64,000 bases of DNA from Arthrobacter sp. B3I4 (GCF_030816855.1 NZ_JAUSYK010000001.1:1984001-2048000), one strand, 5' to 3'; shown: positions 16,120 through 26,028, counted from the stretch's first letter. The notes: a model not told the origin generated them from the letters alone. Made by a program: numbers and translations.

Positions 16120-18162
16120 CTACCCCTTCGGGACCTGCCCGTACCGGTACCAGATCACATCGTCGCCTGCCTCGTTCTTGTAGCTGAGCCGGGGATTGGC
16201 CAGCTGAGGGCCCTTGTAGACAAGATCACCGGTGGCGCACTGCCCACGCCGCAGCGTCGCTGGGCGCAACTGCCCGCTGCTGCTCACCAGCCTCGCCGTG
16301 CTGTACTGATCATCGAACATGGAGAAGTTCTCCGGCGATACGCTGCGCTGGGTTTCCGGCGGCAGCTTGCCGGCCCTCGTGTCGTTGCCGGCGCAGAAGT
16401 CGACGTGGACGGTGACCGTGTATTCCGGGTCGGCAGGATTCGGTCCGGCAATTTCGAACGCGGAAGCGGTGATCCTGGTGCCGTTGCCGAGCTCAGCGGT
16501 GTCGGTCACGGCCAGCCGGCCGGTCACACTCGCGGCGGCACTGTTCTGCAGCCCGATCATCACCGCGATGAAGACACCGAATCCCGCGGCGACGGTTTTG
16601 AGGCTGAGGGAAGTCGTCCTGGCGCGTTTCGCCCAGCGCTCCATTTCGCCGCGGTCCTGGCTGGTCCTATGCGTGAGCCTCGGCACCCCCTTCAGGCGTT
16701 GCCCGAGAAGCTCCTGCAGCGCGCGACGGCGGGGGAACAGCAGAGGGTGGAACGATACTGTCCGGAACTGGTCATCCAGGATCGACACAGTGCCGGACTG
16801 ATCCTCAAGGACTGCGAGCGCGCGCGTGGTGTCCACCCCGGCCTGCCAGGAGACCGGGGCACGCACGGCGGACATGACCCCGGCGAAGATGGCGTTCTCT
16901 CCGACGACCAGCCGGTTCGCGGCGGTGGCCGGTGTGGGACCCGGCCGGCCGCTGGTCCATGTCTTGAAGGTGCGCCCGCGGCCAGGATGCTTCGGTGGCT
17001 TGGACCGTAGTGAAACCTGCGGCGCCCGGGTTGTGCCGGCGGCCGGGTCCCCGGCCGGATCCGCGGTGTCCCCGGCTTCCGGGAGGACACGCGGAACGGC
17101 GAGGTGGAGGCTTTCCGCTGCCCCGACGACGGCCTGCATCACGTCTCTGCTGCTGACCGCAGGGTCAGCGCCGAGGTCAAAAATCTGTCGTTCGCGTTCG
17201 AGCCGCGCCTGGGATGGAATCACGCTCACCATCGCTTCGTCCACCCATGGTTCCGGGACCAGGGCCAGGGTCCTGCTGAACGTCTCCAGCAGCGGACGCA
17301 ACGCCTCCTCGCCGAGTACGGGGTCGCCGACCAGGACAAGGCAGTGGTCCGGCCCCATGCCGGTCAGCTCGGCGTGGATTCCGGTGTGGCCGGCGAGGGT
17401 TTGCTCGGCCGCCGCTGCCAGCTGCCGGTGCAGCACCCGCGCCGCCGCGAGGCCGGCGGCCGACCTTGGCACCAGCACGGACGCCAGCGCGGCGGTGGGG
17501 GCCGGCGGACCCAGCTGCTCTGCCGGAGATTCCGGTACTTCGGGATCCGGATCCACCGCCGCATGGCCGGTGCGGGTCCCGTCCGCCCAGCGGGTCCCGG
17601 CGCCGGAGCCGCGCAGGAAATCCTGCACCGGAAACCCCGTTCCAATCAACGAAGCTTCCGAAGCGAAGAACACGGCCCGGAACCGCCCGCTGCCGGGGTG
17701 GAGCTGCGGCAAGAGGGTGCGGGCCAGCTCGTGGACGCTGGCGGCGGCCACCCCCTGGGGACCCGCAAGCGCCGCCGCGTTGTGTCCGGTACGGCGAACG
17801 AGATCGGTGCGCCAGACCGGTGCGTCCGTGCGCAGCGGCAGCAGATCGTCGGCAATGATGTCGGGAGTAAACAGCGTCGGCAACCTGCTCCAGGCCGACG
17901 CCACTGTCTCCCGGCTCCCGCGCACCAGGAGGGTGGAAGTGTCCGTCGATACTTCTGCCAGGGCCTCGGCAAGAGCGGCCCCTCCCGTCGCGAGTTCCAC
18001 GGGCCGGGCCAGCTCCGCCCTGAGGGCGGCCAGGGCGGTCGACAGTGCACCGGTATGTTCCACCGGTTCGTCCAACAGGCCGACGCCGAACGTGACGCCG
18101 ATCGACGCTGTGGCGCCGCCGTCGTCGACCAGCTGCCAGTTCTGTCCCACCCACGAAGCCAT
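16120..18162 (-). CDS. Orphan membrane protein with degenerate M16-peptidase-like region
   Basis: A 680-residue protein starting MASWVGQNWQLVDDGGA (ATG 18162, preceded by GGGGGA). Residues 1-330 follow the order of an M16 zinc peptidase repeat: GVGLLDEPVEHTGALSTAL in place of the HxxEH helix, STDTSTLLVRGSRETVASAWSRL, then an AALAGPQGVAAASVHELART stretch and RAVFFASEASLIGTGF. The zinc ligands are absent, so it would be inactive. A basic Pro/Gly linker at about 385-420 is followed by a DNA-independent intracellular part, one transmembrane helix near 540-560 (TVAAGFGVFIAVMIGLQ) and a C-terminal extracellular beta domain of about 120 residues with two Cys, DUF4352-like. The M16 resemblance is my inference. 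Function unknown; no partner gene adjoins. Confidence 0.75.
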   Translation of the reverse strand: MASWVGQNWQLVDDGGATASIGVTFGVGLLDEPVEHTGALSTALAALRAELARPVELATGGAALAEALAEVSTDTSTLLVRGSRETVASAWSRLPTLFTPDIIADDLLPLRTDAPVWRTDLVRRTGHNAAALAGPQGVAAASVHELARTLLPQLHPGSGRFRAVFFASEASLIGTGFPVQDFLRGSGAGTRWADGTRTGHAAVDPDPEVPESPAEQLGPPAPTAALASVLVPRSAAGLAAARVLHRQLAAAAEQTLAGHTGIHAELTGMGPDHCLVLVGDPVLGEEALRPLLETFSRTLALVPEPWVDEAMVSVIPSQARLERERQIFDLGADPAVSSRDVMQAVVGAAESLHLAVPRVLPEAGDTADPAGDPAAGTTRAPQVSLRSKPPKHPGRGRTFKTWTSGRPGPTPATAANRLVVGENAIFAGVMSAVRAPVSWQAGVDTTRALAVLEDQSGTVSILDDQFRTVSFHPLLFPRRRALQELLGQRLKGVPRLTHRTSQDRGEMERWAKRARTTSLSLKTVAAGFGVFIAVMIGLQNSAAASVTGRLAVTDTAELGNGTRITASAFEIAGPNPADPEYTVTVHVDFCAGNDTRAGKLPPETQRSVSPENFSMFDDQYSTARLVSSSGQLRPATLRRGQCATGDLVYKGPQLANPRLSYKNEAGDDVIWYRYGQVPKG

Positions 18163-18332
18163 ACATCCCCCACCGTCGGCCGGACCGCCCGAGACGCGGA
18201 TCCGGAAGCAACACAACAGGAGAAACATACCCTTCGGCCTGCTGAACAGTGCCGTGTGTGACCCATCAGACACGAGTTGCCGGACACAATGTCATGGTCG
18301 TGTCTTCTGCGAAGCCCTATCCTCGAATAATC

Positions 18333-19361
18333 ATGACTTCAGCATCGAGCACGGATCCGGCGGCCCAGGCTGCGGCGGAGACCGCAGCGGGCAGCACCGG
18401 TAATTCCCGGCCGGGGGAGCGCCCGATCGGCGTTTTCGATTCCGGCGTCGGTGGCCTCACCGTGGCGAGGTCGATCATCGACCAGCTCCCCAACGAGTCC
18501 ATCCTTTATGTCGGCGACACCGCGCACGGGCCCTACGGGCCGCTGCCCATCGCCGAGGTCCGTGCCAACGCCCTGGGCGTGATGGACGAGCTGGTGGACT
18601 CCGGCGTCAAACTGCTCACCATTGCCTGCAACTCCGCCTCCGCCGCCGTGCTCCGCGACGCCCGGGAACGCTATACCGCGCGGTACGGCATTCCCGTGAT
18701 CGAAGTGATCCAGCCCGCCGTGCGGCGGGCAGTTTCTGCCACCCGCAACGGACGGATCGGCGTCATCGGCACGTCGGCCACCGTCGGCTCGCGCGCCTAT
18801 GAGGACACCTTCGCGGCGGCCCCGGACCTGGAGATCACCTCGGTGGCCTGCCCCGCCTTCGTCCCGTACGTCGAGGCCGGTATCACCACTGGACCGGAAC
18901 TGCTCGCCGTCGCCCGCGAATACCTGGCACCCCTGATCGCCGCCGGGGTGGACACCGTCGTGCTCGGCTGCACCCACTACCCGCTGCTCACCGGGGTGCT
19001 TTCCTTCGTCCTCGGCGAAAACGTCACGCTGGTGTCCAGTGCGGAGGAGACCGCCAAGGACGTCTACCGTGCCCTGGCGTCGCGCGGGCTGGAACGTACC
19101 GGCACGTCCGCCCCGGAACACAACTTCATCGCCACCGGCGACGCCGCCCAGTTCGAGCACCTGGCCCGCCGCTTCCTCGGCCCGGAGGTACTCAGCGTCC
19201 GGCACGTCGACCACGTCGCGGCCCAGTACCCGACCGGCAGCCTCGCCCGCATCACCCCGGAAATGATTGCTGCCGCGCAGGCAGCCGCGGGCCGGCCGCG
19301 GATCTCCAACTTCGTCTCCGCAACCGTCCCTATGACCGGCCTGCGGGGGTCCGGTCTGTGA
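18333..19361 (+). CDS. murI: Glutamate racemase
   Basis: Interconverts L- and D-glutamate for peptidoglycan. About 342 residues; an N-terminal Ala/Thr/Ser-rich tail of 28 residues precedes the core [19 protein letters not shown]. Both catalytic cysteines are visible: [13 protein letters not shown] and [18 protein letters not shown] 18333 is used because upstream in-frame sequence reads as non-coding. It starts a four-gene run with overlaps (MBL hydrolase, rph, rdgB), the same order as Rv1338-Rv1341 in M. tuberculosis. Confidence 0.96.
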   Translation: MTSASSTDPAAQAAAETAAGSTGNSRPGERPIGVFDSGVGGLTVARSIIDQLPNESILYVGDTAHGPYGPLPIAEVRANALGVMDELVDSGVKLLTIACNSASAAVLRDARERYTARYGIPVIEVIQPAVRRAVSATRNGRIGVIGTSATVGSRAYEDTFAAAPDLEITSVACPAFVPYVEAGITTGPELLAVAREYLAPLIAAGVDTVVLGCTHYPLLTGVLSFVLGENVTLVSSAEETAKDVYRALASRGLERTGTSAPEHNFIATGDAAQFEHLARRFLGPEVLSVRHVDHVAAQYPTGSLARITPEMIAAAQAAAGRPRISNFVSATVPMTGLRGSGL

Positions 19362-20155
19362 AACTGACCATCGTGGGGTGCACCGGATCGTTTCCGGGGC
19401 CCGGATCGCCGGCGTCGTGCTACCTGTTGACCGCGCACGACGGCGAGCGGAGCTGGAAGATCGTGCTGGACCTGGGCAGCGGGGCGCTGGGGGCGATCCA
19501 GCGCTACACCGACCTTGAGGATATCGACGCGATCTTCCTCACCCACCTGCACCCGGATCACTGCATGGACCTGTGCGGGCTCCACGTCGCGGTGCGCTGG
19601 AAGCCGGGCGGCTGGGACCGCGGCCGGATCCCGGTCTGGGGGCCGGCCGCAACCGCTGACCGGATGGCGACCGCCTACGGCCTGGACCTGGATCCGGGCA
19701 TGCACGAGGAGTTTGACTTCAGCAACTGGTCCGAGCGCAAGCCCGTAACCCTGGGACCCTTCACCGTCACCCCTTATGCGGTAAACCACCCCGTCGAGGA
19801 GGCCTACGCGCTGCGGGTGGAGGTGACGGAGCCGGACAAGGACGGCATTCCGGTGACCCGGGTGCTGAGCTATTCGGGGGACACGGACTCCTGCAGCGGC
19901 CTGGAGGACGCAGCCCGGGACGCGGACCTGTTCCTCTGCGAGGCTGCCTTCGAGGAAGGCCGGGACGATGCGGTCAAGGATGTCCACCTGACCGGCAAAC
20001 GGGCCGGTGAGGCGGCTGTTGCCGCCGGGGCCCGGCGGCTGCTGCTGACCCACATCCCGGTCTGGACGTCCCATACCAAGGTGACGGCTGAGGCCAAGGA
20101 GGTCTTCGGCCAGCACGTGGCCGTGGCCGTCGCAGGGGTCCACTACACCGTCTGA
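19358..20155 (+). CDS. MBL-fold hydrolase, Rv1339-like cyclic-nucleotide phosphodiesterase
   Basis: A 265-residue metallo-beta-lactamase-fold protein. The metal motif [11 protein letters not shown] (HxHxDH) lies near residue 63, with YSGDTDSC (Asp ligand) near 170 and LLLTHIPVW (His) near 230. Length and gene order, GTG overlapping the murI stop and rph next, match Rv1339 of mycobacteria, reported as an atypical class II cAMP phosphodiesterase. RNase Z-like proteins share the fold, but the context favours the Rv1339 group. It may couple second-messenger turnover to this housekeeping operon. Confidence 0.88.
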   Translation: MKLTIVGCTGSFPGPGSPASCYLLTAHDGERSWKIVLDLGSGALGAIQRYTDLEDIDAIFLTHLHPDHCMDLCGLHVAVRWKPGGWDRGRIPVWGPAATADRMATAYGLDLDPGMHEEFDFSNWSERKPVTLGPFTVTPYAVNHPVEEAYALRVEVTEPDKDGIPVTRVLSYSGDTDSCSGLEDAARDADLFLCEAAFEEGRDDAVKDVHLTGKRAGEAAVAAGARRLLLTHIPVWTSHTKVTAEAKEVFGQHVAVAVAGVHYTV

Positions 20156-20193
20156 GGGACGAAGCGCCGCGCCAAGTCGATAAGCTAGAACGC

Positions 20194-20952
20194 ATGACTT
20201 CCGAAGCACTGACTGCCCCCGTTCTCCGCGCCGACGGCCGAACCCCGGACCAGCTCCGCCCGATCAGCATCACCCGCGGCTGGTCCAAGCAGGCCGAAGG
20301 TTCGGCTCTGATCGAGTTCGGCAACACCCGGGTGCTGTGCACCGCGTCGCTGACCGAGGGCGTGCCGCGCTGGCTCAAGGGCGAGGGCCGCGGCTGGGTC
20401 ACCGCCGAATACGCCATGCTGCCGCGCGCCACCAACACCCGTTCGGCGCGCGAATCCGTGAAAGGAAAGATCGGCGGCCGCACGCACGAAATTTCCCGCC
20501 TGATCGGCCGCTCGCTGCGCTCCATCATCGACACCAAGGCGCTGGGCGAAAACACCATAGTGCTGGACTGCGATGTCCTGCAGGCCGACGGCGGCACCCG
20601 CACCGCCGCGATCACCGGCGCCTATGTCGCGCTCGCCGAGGCCATCCGCTTCGCCCGGGACAACAAGCTGATCGCCCGCAACGCCCAGCCGCTGGTGGAC
20701 ACCATCGCGGCTGTTTCCGTCGGCATCATCGACGGCGTGCCGATGCTGGACCTGCCGTACATCGAGGACGTGCGCGCCGAGACCGACATGAACGTCGTCG
20801 TCACCGGCTCCGGCAAGTTCGTTGAAGTCCAGGGCACCGCCGAGGGAGCCCCGTTCGACCGCGACGAGCTCAACAAGCTGCTGGATCTGGCGCTGCTGGG
20901 CACCGAACAGCTCGCCGCCATCCAGCGCGAAACCCTGGCCGAAGCCCCGTGA
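20194..20952 (+). CDS. rph: Ribonuclease PH
   Basis: A 3'-to-5' phosphorolytic exoribonuclease that matures tRNA 3' ends. 252 residues with family signatures: [60 protein letters not shown] and [24 protein letters not shown]. These include the phosphate-binding Arg/Thr/Ser sites (RSLR, GGTRTA). The last four bases overlap the rdgB GTG. It forms hexamers in other bacteria. Confidence 0.97.
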   Translation: MTSEALTAPVLRADGRTPDQLRPISITRGWSKQAEGSALIEFGNTRVLCTASLTEGVPRWLKGEGRGWVTAEYAMLPRATNTRSARESVKGKIGGRTHEISRLIGRSLRSIIDTKALGENTIVLDCDVLQADGGTRTAAITGAYVALAEAIRFARDNKLIARNAQPLVDTIAAVSVGIIDGVPMLDLPYIEDVRAETDMNVVVTGSGKFVEVQGTAEGAPFDRDELNKLLDLALLGTEQLAAIQRETLAEAP

Positions 20953-21614
20953 GCGGCACTGCGGCAGCGGACCGGCCGGACCGGCCGGTCCTGGTGCTCG
21001 CGACCCACAACCAGGGCAAGCTGAGGGAACTGCGCGAACTGCTGCGCGGGCAGCTGCCCGGCCTCGACGTCGACACGCAGGTAGTGGACGCCGGCGCCGT
21101 CGGGGCCCCCGACGTCGTCGAAACAGGGGTGACCTTTGCCGAGAACTCCCTGCTGAAGGCGCGGGCGGTGTCCGAAGCCACCGGCCTGGTCGCGATCGCC
21201 GACGACTCCGGCCTGGCCGTGGACGTCCTGGGCGGTGCGCCGGGCATCTTCTCGGCGCGCTGGGCCGGACGGCACGGCGACGACGCTGCCAACCTGGAGC
21301 TGCTGCTGAACCAGCTCTCCGACGTGCCGGACGGGTACCGCGGGGCGGCGTTCGTCTGCGCCGCGGCGCTGGCGGTACCGGGGCAGGCGGGTGAAGAGGC
21401 CCGCGAGGTCGTGGAGTACGGCCAGCTGGAGGGAACGCTGCTGCGCGAGCCGCGCGGCGCCGGCGGCTTCGGCTACGACCCGGTGCTGCAGCCCAGCGGC
21501 CTGGACCGCAGCTGCGCCGAACTCAGCGCGGAGGAGAAGAACGCCATCAGCCACCGCGGCCACGCCTTCCGGGCGCTGCTCCCGGCGATCGTGGAAGCGC
21601 TGGCGGGGAGGTAG
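20949..21614 (+). CDS. rdgB: XTP/dITP diphosphatase (non-canonical purine NTPase)
   Basis: Removes inosine and xanthosine triphosphates from the nucleotide pool. 221 residues. [18 protein letters not shown] is the substrate-loop signature, then [45 protein letters not shown] (catalytic Asp in DDSG), FGYDPVL, and the C-terminal [25 protein letters not shown] 20949 overlaps the rph stop. It ends 18 bases before the convergent DedA gene. Confidence 0.97.
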   Translation: MSGTAAADRPDRPVLVLATHNQGKLRELRELLRGQLPGLDVDTQVVDAGAVGAPDVVETGVTFAENSLLKARAVSEATGLVAIADDSGLAVDVLGGAPGIFSARWAGRHGDDAANLELLLNQLSDVPDGYRGAAFVCAAALAVPGQAGEEAREVVEYGQLEGTLLREPRGAGGFGYDPVLQPSGLDRSCAELSAEEKNAISHRGHAFRALLPAIVEALAGR

Positions 21615-21632
21615 CCTGCCGTTCGCCGGCGG

Positions 21633-22439
21633 CTAGGGGGTCTTGCGCTCCTCTTCCGGGGCGTGTTCTTCAATGAATTCATCGACCAGCCCGGTGCCGT
21701 ACTTCTCGGCCTGGCGCTTGGCGACGAAGCCGCGGACAACTTCGATGCCGATCGGGATGACGGAGAGCAACACGATGGCAATGAAGATGATGTCGAGGTT
21801 GTCGCGCACCCAGGGCACCTTGTCGCCCAGCAGGTAGCCGAGCAGCGTGACGCCGCCGCCCCAGAGGACGGCGCCGATCACGTTGTAGAGGAAGAACTTC
21901 CGCTTGCTCATCTGAGCGACGCCGACGATCACCGGAACGAAGGTTCGGATGATCGGGACGAAGCGGGCCAGGATCAGCGCCTTGCCGCCGTGCTTTTCGA
22001 AGAACGCGTGCGCGCTTTCCACGTTCTCGCGCTTAAAGAGCTTGGAGTCGGGCTTGTTGAAGATCGCCGGTCCGGCCTTGGACCCGATCAGGTAGCCGGC
22101 CTGGTTGCCGATGATCGCGGAAACCACGATCAGGGCCGCGAACGCCCAGATGTTGAATTTGATGGTGTCCGTCGCGACCAGCAGCCCGGCCGTGAACAGC
22201 ATCGAGTCGCCCGGCAGGAAGAAGCCGATCAGCAGTCCGGTCTCGGCGAAGATGATCCCGCACACCAGCACGACGACCCACGGCGCGAGGGCCGGGTCGG
22301 CCAGGAAGACCTGGGGATTAAGCCAGTCGGGCAGGAACGAAGCCAGGTGCGGCTGGACCGGTCCGGCGCCGCCGAAAGTGGTCACGGCAAAGTCGTGCAG
22401 GGTAAAAGGGTTCACCCATCTAGGGTACTTGACGGCCAC
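21633..22439 (-). CDS. DedA/VTT-family membrane protein
   Basis: About 260 residues with several helices. Family motifs are GIIFAETGLLIGFFLPGDSMLF (E...F/P-GD), NQAGYLIGSKAGP and ARFVPIIRTFVPVIVGVAQM (the conserved Arg/Pro segment). DedA proteins are linked to lipid-carrier flipping and envelope homeostasis. The C-terminus is charged (EEHAPEEERKTP). GTG 22439 is listed, but an in-frame GTG at 22415 (VNPFTLHDF) matches where I expect the family to begin and may be the true start. It is divergent from the exonuclease gene. Confidence 0.93.
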   Translation of the reverse strand: MAVKYPRWVNPFTLHDFAVTTFGGAGPVQPHLASFLPDWLNPQVFLADPALAPWVVVLVCGIIFAETGLLIGFFLPGDSMLFTAGLLVATDTIKFNIWAFAALIVVSAIIGNQAGYLIGSKAGPAIFNKPDSKLFKRENVESAHAFFEKHGGKALILARFVPIIRTFVPVIVGVAQMSKRKFFLYNVIGAVLWGGGVTLLGYLLGDKVPWVRDNLDIIFIAIVLLSVIPIGIEVVRGFVAKRQAEKYGTGLVDEFIEEHAPEEERKTP

Positions 22440-22480
22440 CTTGCCGGGCCGCGGCGGCTTCCGGCGGTAAGGTGTGGGGC

Positions 22481-23506
22481 GTGGGTTTGGACTTTACGGC
22501 GATCGACTTCGAGACGGCCAACGGCTTCCGCGGATCGCCGTGCGCCGTCGGGCTGAGCAAGGTGCGCGGCGGCGTGGTCGTCGAGGAAGCCTCCTGGCTG
22601 ATGCGGCCGCCGGAAAACCACGACGCCTTCGACTACCACAACGTGCGGATCCACGGCATCCGGCCCGAGCAGGTTGCCGGGCTGCCCCGGTTCGGTGAGC
22701 TGTTCCCCGAAATCGGCGCCTTCATCGGCGATGACGTGCTGGCAGCCCACAACGCCGCGTTCGATCTTGGCGTGATCCGGTCCGGGCTTGAGGTTTCCGG
22801 CCTGCCCGGCCCCGCCTATGACTATGTCTGCACCGTGATGCTGTCCCGCCGCTGCTATTCGCTGGTATCCAATTCGCTGCCGTACGCGGCCGAGGAAGCG
22901 GGCGTTCCGCTGATCAACCACCACGACGCCGCAGAGGACGCGCGTGCCTGCGCCGGCATCCTGATTGACATCGCAGCCCGCAACGGTGCCGCCAGCATCG
23001 CCGAGCTGCATCTCTCGCTGGGGCTGGCGCTGTCCCGCCAGCCGGCCTTCGATCCGCGCCGTGACCCGCTCTCCAAGGCCACCCGGTCCGCGCTTGAGGC
23101 TCTCGCCGCCGGCCAGGGTCCGGCCGCCGCCGTCCGCCAGCTGCGCGCCGGCTGGCCCGAGGAGGGCGCCAACCCGGAACCCAACATGGCGGCGGAACCC
23201 GGCCACCCGCTGTTCGGACAAACCGTGGTCTTTACCGGGGAGCTGGCCATCGCGCGGCCCGAGGCGAAGCTGCGCTCCGCAGAGCTCGGCGCCCGGCCCG
23301 AAAGCCGTGTCACCGCCCGGACCACCGTCCTGGTGGTGGGGGACGGCTTCGTCGCGGCGGACCTGCGCTCAGGCCGCCTGACCGGCAAGGCGCGGCGGGT
23401 TCTGGAACTGCACGAACGCGGCCAGCGCATTGAAGTCCTGTCCGAAGGGGAGTTCCTGCAGATGCTCGGCGGCCACCTCGCCGCGCCGGTGGCCCGCGCC
23501 GGGTAG
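22481..23506 (+). CDS. DnaQ-like 3'-5' exonuclease with C-terminal BRCT domain
   Basis: Residues 4-165 form a DEDDh exonuclease: FTAIDFETAN (D-x-E), LAAHNAAFDLGVI (D) and NHHDAAEDARACAGIL (H-x4-D). A linker of about 60 residues follows. Residues 245-340 form a BRCT domain (HPLFGQTVVFTGELAIARPEAKL...TVLVVGDGF). This is the common actinobacterial epsilon-like nuclease with a BRCT tail, probably acting in DNA repair or proofreading. GTG 22481 has AAGG at good spacing; an in-frame GTG at 22472 overlaps that Shine-Dalgarno and is less likely. Confidence 0.93.
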   Translation: MGLDFTAIDFETANGFRGSPCAVGLSKVRGGVVVEEASWLMRPPENHDAFDYHNVRIHGIRPEQVAGLPRFGELFPEIGAFIGDDVLAAHNAAFDLGVIRSGLEVSGLPGPAYDYVCTVMLSRRCYSLVSNSLPYAAEEAGVPLINHHDAAEDARACAGILIDIAARNGAASIAELHLSLGLALSRQPAFDPRRDPLSKATRSALEALAAGQGPAAAVRQLRAGWPEEGANPEPNMAAEPGHPLFGQTVVFTGELAIARPEAKLRSAELGARPESRVTARTTVLVVGDGFVAADLRSGRLTGKARRVLELHERGQRIEVLSEGEFLQMLGGHLAAPVARAG

Positions 23507-23575
23507 TTCGCGTGCCCAGGTCACACCGCGCAACAATTCTTTCGCCCGCACTCGGGCCGCTCCTAGCCTTGAACG

Positions 23576-24106
23576 ATGAGCAAACTGATGTCCGCACCCG
23601 CTGCAGGCCGACGGGGCGGTACCGACTGGGGCAAGGTTTTTGCTTTTCCCAATCCCGTAAATGAGTACTCCGCGCGGATCACCGCCGCCCTGGTGGTGTT
23701 GCTGTCGCTCGCGGCGCTGCTGACCGGCTCCGGCTGGGGGCTGGCGGCCATTGCCGCCGGTTTCTGGCTGCGGGTGCTGTTCGGGCCGCGGATCTCGCCC
23801 TTCGGTGTGCTCTCGGTCAAGGTCCTGACGCCGCTGCTGGGCAGGAAACGGCTGGTCCCGGGGCCGCCGAAGCGGTTCGCGCAGGGCATCGGCGCGGCGC
23901 TGTCCACGGCTGCGGTCATCTTTTTCGCCGCCGGTCTGGCCACCGCCGCGTGGAGCCTGCTCGCCGTGCTGATCGCTGCGGCGTCCCTCGAAGCCTTCGC
24001 CGGGTTCTGCCTCGGCTGCGCAGTCTTCGGCCTGCTGCAGCGCCGCGGCTTCATCCCGGAGGACGTCTGCGAGGCCTGCAACAACATTTCGCTCAGGCGC
24101 CCGTAA
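23576..24106 (+). CDS. DUF4395 membrane protein
   Basis: A 176-residue protein with about four helices. The DUF4395 core begins FAFPNPVNEYSARITAALVVLLSLAAL, continues through GFWLRVLFGPRISPFGVLSVKVLTPLLG, and ends FAGFCLGCAVFGLLQRRGFIPEDVCEAC. FCLGC carries a CxxC and a second Cys pair (CEAC) follows near the C-terminus, which could be redox-active or metal-binding. DUF4395 genes often lie near thioredoxin or sulfurtransferase genes; none is adjacent here. Its stop codon lies in a 21-bp tandem duplication shared with the convergent gene. Confidence 0.92.
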   Translation: MSKLMSAPAAGRRGGTDWGKVFAFPNPVNEYSARITAALVVLLSLAALLTGSGWGLAAIAAGFWLRVLFGPRISPFGVLSVKVLTPLLGRKRLVPGPPKRFAQGIGAALSTAAVIFFAAGLATAAWSLLAVLIAAASLEAFAGFCLGCAVFGLLQRRGFIPEDVCEACNNISLRRP

Positions 24107-24132
24107 CTGCCGCTCAGACGCCCGTAACTGCC
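24091..24132. repeat. 21-bp tandem duplication spanning two convergent stop codons
   Basis: Copies 24091-24111 and 24112-24132 differ at one base (gctcaggcgc versus gctcagacgc, both followed by ccgtaactgcc). Copy 1 holds the TAA of the DUF4395 gene; the junction holds the minus-strand TGA of the ADP-ribosylglycohydrolase. Confidence 0.9.
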
Positions 24133-25262
24133 GCCAGCCGTGCGGCCATGCCCCGGATGACCTCGGGGGCTTCGAGCGCCTCCAGCCAGTCCGCCGGCAG
24201 GCACTCCTTACCGTAATACGTGCCCAGGATGTTGCCCGCGATCGAGGCGGTGGAATCGCTGTCGCCGCTGTGGTTCACCGCCACGGCGATCGCCGCCCGG
24301 AAGTGCTCCTCGGGGCCGGGGCCGGCTGCCGCCGTCGCCGGGGCCGTGGCGAGCACAGCGTACACCGCGACGGCGAGCGCCTCCTCGGCAACCCACCCTT
24401 CGCCCAGTTCGGCTACCAGGTCCTCTGCGGAGAGCTGACCGGCGCCGGACGCCGCGGCAGCGAGCCGCTGCGCCGTCGCCAGCCGGTCAATCAGATCGGA
24501 ATCCGGTTGCTCACCCCGCGGCAGCCTGCCTTCCTGCAGCTGCTCGAGCGCCGCGGAGGCCGCGTCCTGCAGGCTCCGACCGTTGGCGAGGGCGTGGACC
24601 AGCAGGCTGAAGACGCCCGCGCTTTGCCGCGCCGAGGGGTGCCCGTGGGTCAGCGCCGCCGCATCCGCGCTCATTTTGTATACCTCGTCCGCGCCGATGT
24701 AGGGAAGCAAACCAAACGGGGCCGAGCGCATCACCGTGCCGCAGCCCTTCGAATCCGGGTTGACCGGCCGGTACACCGTGCCCATTTCCCCGGTGGCCAG
24801 CCCGCTCAGGCACGCATTTCCCGGCGCCCGGCGGTTTCGCAGCACCTCGTGGCCGTCGATCCAGCGCGGCGGCTGGAACGGTGCGGAATCCGGCAGCACC
24901 ACGCCCTGGCTGCCGAGCCAGCGCAGGTAGGCAAGCCAGAGGCAGGCATTTGTGTCGGCAGCGACGCCCGAGTTGGCCCACTCCAGGGCTTCCAGCAGAC
25001 CGTCCACCGTATACAGCGTCATCTGCGTGTCGTCGGAGAAGTGGCTGCCGCCGTCGAGGTCCGCGAAGTCCCGCAAACCCGCAGGTCCGAACATCGCCCG
25101 GATCGAGTCAATCTTTTCGAACTCGACGGCGTACCCGAGCGAATCACCCAGTGCCCCGCCGAGCAGGCAGCCGTGGATGCGTGATTCGTGCGACGGCGTT
25201 GGGGTCTGTGCAGCGGAGGGTGCAGGAGTCGGTTCGGGGGTGCTGCCGGGTTCGATGCTCAT
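24114..25262 (-). CDS. ADP-ribosylglycohydrolase family protein
   Basis: About 382 residues. A Pro/Ser/Thr-rich tail of 28 residues precedes [21 protein letters not shown]. Metal-binding motifs of the DraG/ARH family are present: [17 protein letters not shown] (S/T-D-D-T) and [19 protein letters not shown] (D-x-D-S/T). These enzymes remove ADP-ribose from protein or nucleic acid with two Mg/Mn ions. No cognate ADP-ribosyltransferase is adjacent. ATG 25262 (MSIEPGS) is preceded by GGAGGG at somewhat long spacing. It is convergent with DUF4395 and divergent from the DUF202 pair. Confidence 0.93.
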   Translation of the reverse strand: MSIEPGSTPEPTPAPSAAQTPTPSHESRIHGCLLGGALGDSLGYAVEFEKIDSIRAMFGPAGLRDFADLDGGSHFSDDTQMTLYTVDGLLEALEWANSGVAADTNACLWLAYLRWLGSQGVVLPDSAPFQPPRWIDGHEVLRNRRAPGNACLSGLATGEMGTVYRPVNPDSKGCGTVMRSAPFGLLPYIGADEVYKMSADAAALTHGHPSARQSAGVFSLLVHALANGRSLQDAASAALEQLQEGRLPRGEQPDSDLIDRLATAQRLAAAASGAGQLSAEDLVAELGEGWVAEEALAVAVYAVLATAPATAAAGPGPEEHFRAAIAVAVNHSGDSDSTASIAGNILGTYYGKECLPADWLEALEAPEVIRGMAARLAAVTGV

Positions 25263-25335
25263 GCTTTCAAATTTACCCTCCGTGTTCCCCGGTAGGGTGC
25301 TGTGGGAGCGACACAGCCAACGGACAGGACGACGG

Positions 25336-25693
25336 ATGCGCGAACCAGCGTGGCGCAGGACCGGCACCACCCCCGACTACCGGTTTTCGCTGGCGAACGA
25401 ACGGACCTTCCTCGCCTGGATCCGGACCTCACTGGCCCTCATCGCCGGCGCGCTCGCCGTCGACCAACTGGCGCCGGGTATCGCCCCCGGGCCCGCTGAG
25501 GGTGGTGCTGTGCGTGCTGCTGGCGTTGATCGGGGCCGGGCTGGCGACGCTCTCCTACCGCCGTTGGGGCAAGATGGAGGCCGCCATGCGGAACAACCGC
25601 GAACTGCCCTTCTCCGGCGTGCTCCTGGTCATGACGGTGGGAGTGGCTGCCGCTGCCTTCATCGTCGCTGCCCTGATCCTGGTGGCACGGTGA
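25336..25693 (+). pseudogene. DUF202 membrane protein, split by a +1 frameshift
   Basis: The first frame gives [51 protein letters not shown], the DUF202 first helix with its [11 protein letters not shown] signature. A second frame continues [45 protein letters not shown] and a last helix. Dropping one C from CCCCC at 25484-25488 restores a single reading frame. The gene overlaps the next DUF202 gene (GTGA), so the two small membrane proteins normally form an operon. Either an assembly error or a recent mutation. Confidence 0.88.
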
Positions 25694-26028
25694 GCGCTCC
25701 GGCGCAGCGCGACCCTGGGCTGCAGCCCGAACGCACCTCGCTGGCGTGGCGGCGGACGCTGCTGGCGCTCGTCGTCGTGGACCTGCTGATCTGGCGGAGC
25801 TGGGCGCACGACGTGGGCGCGGCGTCCGGGGGCGGCGCCGACCTCTCGGGCGTGAGCGTGCTTACCGCAATGGCCGCCACCATGGTGCTGGCGGGGTGCG
25901 TGTGGGTCCGCGGACACGAGCTGCGGCGCGGTACCGCGGAAGCTCCGGCTGTCCTGGTGCGCTGTGCGGCCGCTGCCGTCGTCGCCCTGGCGGGCAGCAC
26001 GGTCGCGGCGCTGGCGCTGGCGCGCTAA
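25690..26028 (+). CDS. DUF202 membrane protein (second of a pair)
   Basis: A 112-residue protein, [35 protein letters not shown], with the [11 protein letters not shown] signature and three helices (about 25-45, 55-78, 90-110). GTG 25690 overlaps the stop of the preceding DUF202 gene. Function unknown; paired short and long DUF202 proteins occur together in many Actinobacteria and may form a hetero-oligomer. Confidence 0.9.
   Translation: MSAPAQRDPGLQPERTSLAWRRTLLALVVVDLLIWRSWAHDVGAASGGGADLSGVSVLTAMAATMVLAGCVWVRGHELRRGTAEAPAVLVRCAAAAVVALAGSTVAALALAR

Noticed and set aside
16826..18403. A 525-codon plus-strand frame
   Set aside because: Antisense to the M16-like protein; Ser/Arg/Ala-rich composition marks it as a shadow frame.
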